DNA from: an uncultured Bacteroidota bacterium
GTDB lineage: Bacteria; Bacteroidota; Bacteroidia; Chitinophagales; Chitinophagaceae
Assembly (NCBI GenBank): GCA_903905065.1
Contig: CAIVEW010000100.1
Location: 1 to 64,000 of the forward strand
DNA length: 64,000 nucleotides
Reading direction: 5' to 3'
Shown: positions 58,160-64,000 of the stretch, piece by piece
Layout: every line of letters starts with the position of its first letter
Numbering within the stretch: the stretch's first letter is position 1
The notes under the pieces: generated by a model
Told to the model about the DNA's origin: nothing
What the model saw: the letters and a program-made list of their open reading frames with translations, nothing else
Database searches by the model: none
Program-made: the position numbers and the translations under genes

Positions 58160-59911
58160 TCAGCCCTTAAAACTACCATCAAGGTGTAGATGGGGGCTAT
58201 AAAATGGATCCCGATCCATAAATGTCGGCCATTTGCTTTTGAACAGGGCGAGTTCTTTTTCGTGCTGGTGCCATGATTCTTTGCTTCTGAACGGATGCCC
58301 CCGGGTAGCAGATTCGTGATGATATACTTCTACCGAGGGCAAATACACATTGTAGTACCCAAGGTCCCTGAATTTCAGGCATAGGTCAATATCATTGTAT
58401 TCCACAGCGAGGGCCTCCTCCATGCCGCCGGAATCTTTATAGAGCTTCTTCCTGCACATAAGGCATGCAGCAGTAACTGCCGAGTAATTGGTTACTGCAT
58501 TAAGATTATTGAGGTATCCCGGAACATTTTTGTTCATGTTCACAAAAACATGACTGGTATCACCGGTTCCTGTAGACACCACGCCAGCATGTTGTATGGT
58601 ATTGTCACCGTATAGCAATTTCACCCCGACTGCACCTATTTTCTCTTGTTGTGCATAGGACACCATTTGCGTCATCCAGTCCGAATGGGTTACTTCAATA
58701 TCGTTATTGCACATGATTATATATACGCCCTTGCTTTCCGCTACGCCCAGGTTCATCAACTTTGCAAAATTGAAAGGAAAGCTGGCATCAATACAACGGA
58801 ATTTTGCCGGATACTTTTTCGCGTACTCATTCATTAAATCTGAAAATTCTGGCGAAACGCTGTTGTTGTTCAGAACAATGATCTCGTAGTCAGGGTATTT
58901 TGTCTTTTCAATGATAGAATTAAGCGCTGTTTTCAATAGTTCGCTATTATCCTTTGATGGGATAATGATGCTTACTTTGCCAAAATACCGGACCTGGTAA
59001 TTTACCAGGAACACGTCTGAAGTCCCATGTATATCATATACCTCTGCGGCAAGTCCTCTCCGAACCAATGCTTCTTTTACTGCCTTTTTTGCAGCCGCAT
59101 GCTTTGCCACAGATGGATGTTCGGGGCGAATATGCGCCAATATTTTCGGGATGTGTCCGATCTTGTTTGTCTGCTCTGTGGCGCGCAGCAGTAGGTCATA
59201 ACCATTGTTATATTCATAGTCCCGCGGCAGGCCTTTAAGGCTCATCAGCAGCGATTTCCTTATAAGAAAGATGTTGCCAATATAATTACGGGACAATAGC
59301 GTATCCGGTGACCACGCTGGCTTAAAGTGAGGATCACGGAACCTGCCGTGATCGCCCACAAGATCATCGTCCGCGTAAATGATATCGTCTTCCGGGTGCT
59401 TATTGATGTGTTTTACAAGTTCAAAAAGGCAGTTCTGAGTCAGCAGGCAATCCTCTTTTACGAAAAGAATATAGTCAGCGGGATGCTCCTCGATATCATT
59501 TTTCTTCAGCCGCCGGTCTCCGACAATATCCGCTTCAAAGGGCGCATCAGCCATGACCACTTCAACACAATGGGGATATAATTGCGAAGAAATGGAATCA
59601 GCAGTTTCCCGTACATTTTCCATATTCGCACCGGGTACCGGAACCACGACCTTTATAACGGGCTTTGTTCTTACGGTAGGATATTCAGCTTCAAAATCAG
59701 CTTTCAACTGCGCAGGAGCCAACGCTGACCGTATCCATTCATCGTAATCGGGGATATGCTGTTTTACAATCCCACGCCCCTGAAGAAATTTCGATGTTGC
59801 CCTTTTCAACACCCTTAGTCCAGGCGTTGTAAAAATAAAAGAAACAAACTTCAGTATGCTCTTCAATTTTCCTTCGCCTGGATCTGATATTTTGGAAAGA
59901 TTGGTCTTCAT
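58160..59911 (-). CDS. Two-domain glycosyltransferase (GT2 tandem)
   Basis: A 583-residue cytosolic enzyme. The N-terminal GT2-like domain (about residues 85-280: IKVVVPVPGANMENV, YILFVKEDCLLTQNC, IIYADDDLV) lacks the usual sugar-nucleotide phrase at its start. The C-terminal GT2 domain (about residues 315-560) has VSIIIPSKDNSELLKTAL, IIMCNNDIEVTHSDW, and the acceptor/catalytic ALAVEYNDIDLCLKFRDLGY. Last of a three-gene operon with the Wzm/Wzt exporter, suggesting O-antigen or exopolysaccharide extension. Confidence 0.9.
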   Translation of the reverse strand: MKTNLSKISDPGEGKLKSILKFVSFIFTTPGLRVLKRATSKFLQGRGIVKQHIPDYDEWIRSALAPAQLKADFEAEYPTVRTKPVIKVVVPVPGANMENVRETADSISSQLYPHCVEVVMADAPFEADIVGDRRLKKNDIEEHPADYILFVKEDCLLTQNCLFELVKHINKHPEDDIIYADDDLVGDHGRFRDPHFKPAWSPDTLLSRNYIGNIFLIRKSLLMSLKGLPRDYEYNNGYDLLLRATEQTNKIGHIPKILAHIRPEHPSVAKHAAAKKAVKEALVRRGLAAEVYDIHGTSDVFLVNYQVRYFGKVSIIIPSKDNSELLKTALNSIIEKTKYPDYEIIVLNNNSVSPEFSDLMNEYAKKYPAKFRCIDASFPFNFAKLMNLGVAESKGVYIIMCNNDIEVTHSDWMTQMVSYAQQEKIGAVGVKLLYGDNTIQHAGVVSTGTGDTSHVFVNMNKNVPGYLNNLNAVTNYSAVTAACLMCRKKLYKDSGGMEEALAVEYNDIDLCLKFRDLGYYNVYLPSVEVYHHESATRGHPFRSKESWHQHEKELALFKSKWPTFMDRDPFYSPHLHLDGSFKG

Positions 59912-59951
59912 TTAGAAGTGAAGATAACAAAATAAGGGGCACCGCGGGAGG

Positions 59952-60680
59952 CTAAAACAGTTGTTTGTAATTCTCGCAGATCTCCGCGGCAGGCCCTCTA
60001 TGGGTTATCTGTCCCGCTTCCAGAAGTATGGCTGTATCGCATATCTTCAGCACGCCTTCAGGAAAATGGGACACAAAAAGTATAGTAGTGCCTTGCGCCT
60101 TTAGCTGATGTATTTTATCTATACACTTCGCCTGGAAACCCTGATCGCCCACAGCCAGTACCTCGTCTATAATGAGAATATCAGCGGCATTTGCCAGCGA
60201 TATAGAAAACGCCAGGCGGGCCACCATGCCCGATGAATATTGCTTCACCGGCATTCTAAGCACCTCTTCACCAAGCTCTGAAAACTCTTTTATGTTGTCA
60301 ATTGCGTTACCGTTTTTCCTTGCAGTGCCGTAGAGCGCCAGCAGCATGTGAATATTTTCAAACCCGGTTAATTCCTGCTCCAGCCCGGCACCTATCGCCA
60401 GTATTGGGGCGAAAGAGCCATTCACGGTTACTTTCCCCTTTGTCGGCTTTATGATCCCAGCTATTGTGCGCAGCAGCGTACTTTTCCCTGACCCATTCCG
60501 GCCTACAATACCCATGCTTTCGCCACGCTTCACTTCCACAGAAATGTCGTTGAGTATCGTCTTCGTTTTAAACGGGCTTTTGCGGTGGGTGATCAGATCT
60601 TTTAAAGAATAAACGCCCACATTGTTTTGCCAGAAGCGAACATGTACGTTTTCAACTTTTATTATGATGTCTGAATTCAT
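59952..60680 (-). CDS. Polysaccharide ABC exporter ATPase (Wzt-like)
   Basis: A 242-residue nucleotide-binding subunit. Walker A GIVGRNGSGKSTLLRTI; signature YSSGMVARLAFSIS; Walker B ILIIDEVLAVGDQGFQAKC; switch histidine LFVSHFPEGVL. No C-terminal carbohydrate-binding domain is present, so it is the short form that relies on lipid-linked export. Begins 15 bases after the permease gene. Confidence 0.94.
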   Translation of the reverse strand: MNSDIIIKVENVHVRFWQNNVGVYSLKDLITHRKSPFKTKTILNDISVEVKRGESMGIVGRNGSGKSTLLRTIAGIIKPTKGKVTVNGSFAPILAIGAGLEQELTGFENIHMLLALYGTARKNGNAIDNIKEFSELGEEVLRMPVKQYSSGMVARLAFSISLANAADILIIDEVLAVGDQGFQAKCIDKIHQLKAQGTTILFVSHFPEGVLKICDTAILLEAGQITHRGPAAEICENYKQLF

Positions 60681-60695
60681 TAAACCGGAGGCAAA

Positions 60696-61442
60696 TTATA
60701 TGGCTGAAATAAATTGGTTTTTCAATCTGTTGAAAACAAACTGGCCTGTAATATACATAAATGCGGAAATGATAAGGCAGTGACTCCACATATGCCACGA
60801 CGGTGCTACCGGATCATACATAATAGCCCGTCCGAGCTTAATAAAGTAATAGATCGGGTTACACTGGATGATCAGGTGGTATTGCTTCTGTATGCTGGTT
60901 TCAGCGTAGGCGATAGGAGTAAGAAAAAAGATGGCAGGCTGTATGGTGCCCCATATTATACCTACATCTCTGAAAAACACATTGACCGACGACAGCAAGA
61001 GGTTGAGACCGAGGGAGAATATGGCAAAAAGCAACACACAAGGAACGATCAACAGCAATTGCAGACTGTATACAATGCCCCACCAGTGCATGATGAGCAG
61101 GAAAACAGCAAGGGTAAGCAACAAGTTGAACAGTTCACTGATCGTTTCAGCCAGGGGAAAAAAATAGGCAGGTATATTTAAAGACTTTAGCACCCCGGAC
61201 GACCCCACGATACTGCCAACGGACTGGCCGGTGACATTGGAAAAAAAGAACCACAACACCAGGCCTGAGGTCACATAAAGTATGTAATTGTGCACTCCCG
61301 AATTAGCCTTAAATACAACAATAAATATAAGCAAGTATAGCAGCGGCTTCATGAATCCCCACAAAAAACCAACCAGGGAATTTTTATACCTTAAGATGAT
61401 GTTACGCTTACTTAAGGCATATATGCGGGTAATATTTTGCAC
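60696..61442 (-). CDS. Polysaccharide ABC exporter permease (Wzm-like)
   Basis: A 248-residue ABC-2 permease with six helices. Opens RIYALSKRNIILRYKNSLVGFLWGFMKPLLYLL (the amphipathic interface helix plus TM1); later FFRDVGIIWGTIQPAIFFLTP and NPIYYFIKLGRAIMYDP. Exports undecaprenyl-linked O-antigen or teichoic acid-like polymers with the adjoining ATPase. First gene of the operon. It is divergent from the glycosyltransferase at 61496, with only 53 bases between. Confidence 0.93.
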   Translation of the reverse strand: MQNITRIYALSKRNIILRYKNSLVGFLWGFMKPLLYLLIFIVVFKANSGVHNYILYVTSGLVLWFFFSNVTGQSVGSIVGSSGVLKSLNIPAYFFPLAETISELFNLLLTLAVFLLIMHWWGIVYSLQLLLIVPCVLLFAIFSLGLNLLLSSVNVFFRDVGIIWGTIQPAIFFLTPIAYAETSIQKQYHLIIQCNPIYYFIKLGRAIMYDPVAPSWHMWSHCLIISAFMYITGQFVFNRLKNQFISAI

Positions 61443-61495
61443 GTTGTGGATTTTGTTGATACTTTGCGGCAGCTAAATTTTCTTTCCGCACAAAA

Positions 61496-62557
61496 ATGAA
61501 AATATTTGTAAACGCACGTTTCCTTACACAACCCATTTCGGGGGTACAAAGGTATGGAATTGAGTGCAGTAGACAAATAAAAAAGTTGCGTGCGGACACA
61601 GTATTCCTTGCACCTAAAAACATATTACACCACGATATTGCGGAGGAGCTGAATGTACATGTTATAGGCGTAAATACCGGGCACACCTGGGAGCAGGTCG
61701 ATCTTCCCTTCTTCCTTGCTCGCAACGGAAAACCACCATTGTTCAGCCCCGCCAATACTGCCCCGCTCTTGTATGACAATAATTATTTCACTTTGCACGA
61801 CCTTGCCTTTTATCACCACCCTGAATGGAATTCTAAAACATTTTCCACGTGGTACAATATCCTTGTACCGAGACTGGTGTTAAAATGCAGACATATCTTT
61901 ACTGTCAGCCAGACAGTGAAGGCAGAAATCATCCGCGATTATAAAATAAACCCGGAGAAAATATCGGTGACCTATAATGGCATTTCGTCGCAGATGCTGG
62001 GAATAAAGAAACCGCCAAAGGAAAAGATCATTTTAGCAGTGGGCACGTTCAACAAAAGGAAGAATCATCAAAATTTACTGAAAGGCTTTTTAGAAAGCGA
62101 CTTAAGGAATGACTACCAATTGGTCATCATCGGAGATAAAAACAAAGTATTTGCTGAGGCTGGGGTTGACGAAAGTCTTTTGACTAACGCGAACATAAAA
62201 ATATACGGCACTCTAAGTTCCGATGAACTGATGAATATGTATGCCAGGGCGAAGATCCTTGTATCGCTATCCCTATATGAAGGATTTGGTATTCCTGTGT
62301 TGGAAGGCCTGTATTGCGGTTGTAAGGCTGTCTGCTCAGATATCCCGGTTTATCGGGAGTTGTATGATGGGTATGCCACCTTTTGTGACCCGGATGATAT
62401 TAAAGGCATTAGCTCGGCATTAGAAAAGGCCGCGGGGACGATCTTGGAAGAAACGATCACACGTGAGGAAATTTTGCAGAAGTATAATTACAAAAATTCC
62501 GCCCTAACAATAATTGAGGAAATAACTAATTGTAGCCAAAAAGAATTAAAACAATAG
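61496..62557 (+). CDS. Glycosyltransferase family 4 (GT-B) protein
   Basis: A 353-residue retaining GT-B enzyme. N-terminal phrase FVNARFLTQPISGVQRYGIE; acceptor domain TLHDLAFYHHPEWNS. The nucleotide-binding domain reads ILAVGTFNKRKNHQNLLKGF and has the conserved EX7E region SLYEGFGIPVLEGLYCGCKAVCSDIP. Probably adds mannose or a related sugar to the surface glycan exported by Wzm/Wzt. Converges 3 bases from the next gene. Confidence 0.93.
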   Translation: MKIFVNARFLTQPISGVQRYGIECSRQIKKLRADTVFLAPKNILHHDIAEELNVHVIGVNTGHTWEQVDLPFFLARNGKPPLFSPANTAPLLYDNNYFTLHDLAFYHHPEWNSKTFSTWYNILVPRLVLKCRHIFTVSQTVKAEIIRDYKINPEKISVTYNGISSQMLGIKKPPKEKIILAVGTFNKRKNHQNLLKGFLESDLRNDYQLVIIGDKNKVFAEAGVDESLLTNANIKIYGTLSSDELMNMYARAKILVSLSLYEGFGIPVLEGLYCGCKAVCSDIPVYRELYDGYATFCDPDDIKGISSALEKAAGTILEETITREEILQKYNYKNSALTIIEEITNCSQKELKQ

Positions 62558-62560
62558 GAA

Positions 62561-62986
62561 TCAGTACTTATTGTAACTATACCACGCAAGTGTAAGAGAA
62601 TCACCGGTAAGCAGTTCGAGGTTGCCGGTAGATACGTGAGATATCAAATAGTCTACCGAGTAATGAGCATCATAAGTAACAAATAACGAGTCGCCGCCTA
62701 CAAACCATGTAAACCTGGAAGTATCCTTGCTGCCATCAACACTTATAGCTTCATAGCCTGTAGTATCCGACTTAAAAACCAAAACATCGATCATGCCCGC
62801 TTGCACATTTCTGATCTCTTGCTGATCTATTACGCCATTTCCATTGTCGTCCGTGGCATATTGCACTTTCTTCCAGGTTCCCATCACGCGTGTGAACGGA
62901 GTATCCGGCTCTTTCTTTTTGGTACAGGAGCAGATCGCAAGCGAGAATAAAAGAAATAGGGTTGATGTTGCAACAAGCGTTCTCAT
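62561..62986 (-). CDS. Hypothetical lipoprotein, lipocalin-like
   Basis: About 141 residues. A lipoprotein signal (LLFSLAICSCTKKKEPD) is followed by a beta domain (VMGTWKKVQYATDDNGNGVID; FTWFVGGDSLFVTYDAHYSV). DDNGNGVID looks like a dockerin/EF-hand-style Ca loop but is single. Similar in plan to the lipoprotein at 16076. ATG 62986 is chosen; an ATG upstream lacks the signal. Confidence 0.72.
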   Translation of the reverse strand: MRTLVATSTLFLLFSLAICSCTKKKEPDTPFTRVMGTWKKVQYATDDNGNGVIDQQEIRNVQAGMIDVLVFKSDTTGYEAISVDGSKDTSRFTWFVGGDSLFVTYDAHYSVDYLISHVSTGNLELLTGDSLTLAWYSYNKY

Positions 62987-63034
62987 TGGTTTGCAGCTAT
63001 CGGTTTCACAAAACACCTTGCCCGAATAGCATTA

Positions 63035-63042
63035 CAAATTTA
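63035..63042 (-). promoter_or_regulatory. -7 promoter box of the lipoprotein gene at 62561 (TAAATTTG)
   Basis: Matches TAnnTTTG, 48 bases before the start at 62986. Confidence 0.5.
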
Positions 63043-63080
63043 CTGATAAATGATATACTAACCGCTTTTCAACAAGGTTT

Positions 63081-63923
63081 TTAGTAATCTCCATAAGATG
63101 TTTGGGGCAGTTGCGCAAGCGCTTCTTCCAGTTGTTTGTCGCTGGGAGCGCTGCCATGCCATTCATGTGTGCCTTCCATGAAACCTACACCCTTACCCAT
63201 AACGGTATGCATAAGCATGCAGATAGGTTTTCCTTTCCCGGTTGAGGCTTTGGCAACAGCCATTCCCCGCAATAGATCAGTCATGTCGTTTCCATTCATC
63301 TCCATTACCTGCCAGCCAAAAGCCTCAAATTTATCCTTCAGCGATCCCAGGTTCATAACGAGGGTGGTAGGCCCGTCTATCTGCTGACCATTATAATCAA
63401 TGGTAGCGATCAGATTATCTATTTTATGGTGGGCCGCAAACATAATTGCCTCCCAGTTTTGGCCCTCCTGTAGCTCGCCGTCACCGTGTAGAGAATAAAC
63501 GATATGGGAATCCTTATTCATCTTCTTGGCAAGCGCCGCACCACATGCTACACTCATACCTTGCCCTAGTGAACCGCTGGCTATGCGCACACCCGGTAAA
63601 TGCTCATGGGTAGCCGGGTGACCTTGCAGGCGTGAGTTTATATGACGAAACGTCGCTAATTCACTAACTGGGAAATAACCGGAGCGGGCCAGCACACTGT
63701 AAAACACCGGCGAAATGTGCCCATTGGACAAAAAGAAAATATCCTCGCCAATACCGTCCATATCAAAGCCAGGCTTGCGGTCCATGATCTCAAAATACAA
63801 GGCTGTAAGAAATTCCGTACAACCCAGTGAACCACCAGGATGGCCGCTCTGTACCTTATGCACCATGCGCACTATGTCCCGGCGCACCTGTGTAGCTATT
63901 TCGTTAAGTTGGTTGATCTCCAT
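63081..63923 (-). CDS. Transketolase N-terminal subunit
   Basis: A 280-residue thiamine-diphosphate-binding half of a split transketolase (pentose phosphate pathway). VHKVQSGHPGGSLGCTEFL, GSLGQGMSVACGAAL, then the ThDP/Mg motif HGDGELQEGQNWEAIMFAAHHKIDNLIATIDYNG and a closing MGKGVGFMEGTHEWHG. The C-terminal (pyrimidine and third-domain) subunit is not downstream, where a lipoprotein gene lies; it may be upstream beyond the window or elsewhere. Confidence 0.94.
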   Translation of the reverse strand: MEINQLNEIATQVRRDIVRMVHKVQSGHPGGSLGCTEFLTALYFEIMDRKPGFDMDGIGEDIFFLSNGHISPVFYSVLARSGYFPVSELATFRHINSRLQGHPATHEHLPGVRIASGSLGQGMSVACGAALAKKMNKDSHIVYSLHGDGELQEGQNWEAIMFAAHHKIDNLIATIDYNGQQIDGPTTLVMNLGSLKDKFEAFGWQVMEMNGNDMTDLLRGMAVAKASTGKGKPICMLMHTVMGKGVGFMEGTHEWHGSAPSDKQLEEALAQLPQTSYGDY

Positions 63924-63943
63924 TTTATCCAGGGAATTGGCTG

Positions 63944-63951
63944 CAAAAGTA
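63944..63951 (-). promoter_or_regulatory. -7 promoter box of the transketolase gene (TACTTTTG)
   Basis: Perfect TAnnTTTG, 20 bases before the ATG at 63923. With a promoter this close, no C-terminal subunit is likely to precede it in the same operon. Confidence 0.6.
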
Positions 63952-64000
63952 GCAGTTATGATTGATTTAAGAAATTGTCTTTTTTATGCCCCATCCAATT

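Noticed and set aside
1-64000. Mobile elements or a phage region
   Set aside because: No transposase, integrase, terminal repeats or phage structural genes; PAAR is the only injection-related protein.

Overview
The window reads as chromosome of a Bacteroidota bacterium, most like a Chitinophagia-type, flexirubin-pigmented organism. Four things point there: promoters match the Bacteroidota -7 consensus TAnnTTTG (26 catalogued, usually 10-60 bases before a gene); two proteins carry C-terminal type IX secretion (T9SS) sorting domains; lipoproteins and DUF4476/DUF4349/YtxH proteins of this phylum are common; and there is a flexirubin starter-unit operon. I see no insertion sequence, integrase, CRISPR array, rRNA or replication origin. 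One tRNA (Leu, anticodon GAG) is present.

Layout. 0-8 kb: accD, smpB, a saccharopine dehydrogenase-like gene, a hotdog thioesterase, a TerC-type membrane protein, a geranylgeranyl reductase-type flavoprotein, DUF4476 and DUF4349 proteins, and a YqaE/Pmp3 peptide. 8-14.2 kb: an RND efflux operon (small secreted protein, TolC, permease, adaptor). 14.3-25.8 kb: pdhB, a biotin carrier protein, a SET-domain protein, a PhoR-like histidine kinase, an ABC exporter, an MFS pump, paired YtxH proteins and several small secreted proteins. 25.9-32.2 kb: a prohibitin-like SPFH protein, an unknown WW/LPGG protein, a GNAT enzyme, dnaX split by an A10 run, and pyruvate dehydrogenase E2. 32.3-35.9 kb: an orphan PAAR cassette (PAAR spike tip, His-rich small protein, 640-residue Pro-rich protein, 255-residue protein). 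36-40.8 kb: a four-gene flexirubin-type operon (tyrosine ammonia-lyase, FabG-like reductase, methyltransferase, halogenase-family flavoprotein). 41-49.4 kb: T9SS cargo, lipoproteins, a di-haem cytochrome c and tRNA-Leu. 49.5-64 kb: a second histidine kinase, DoxX, MscS, dapD, gmk, a TMTC-like GT-C protein with TPRs, an O-antigen-type ABC exporter (Wzm/Wzt) with glycosyltransferases, and the N-terminal half of a split transketolase.

The most unusual signal is not a gene. Intergenic regions repeatedly hold degenerate tandem arrays of 7- or 8-base units. The unit differs between sites, but each site keeps a strict period. Arrays lie against promoters (accD and tRNA-Leu share an octamer array leading into TATCTTTG), in leaders (pdhB, ABC exporter), just after stop codons (smpB, dnaX) and as inverted pairs between genes (DoxX/MscS). 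Three carry a GC-rich palindrome beside or inside the array, and one array lies inside the dnaX tau linker. They recall the short tandemly repeated repetitive (STRR) heptanucleotides of cyanobacteria, but I know of no description for this phylum. The other leading candidates are the dnaX A10 slippage site and the PAAR cassette.

Limits: everything is read by eye. Family calls rest on recognised motifs. Start codons are chosen from signal peptides, promoter position and overlap.
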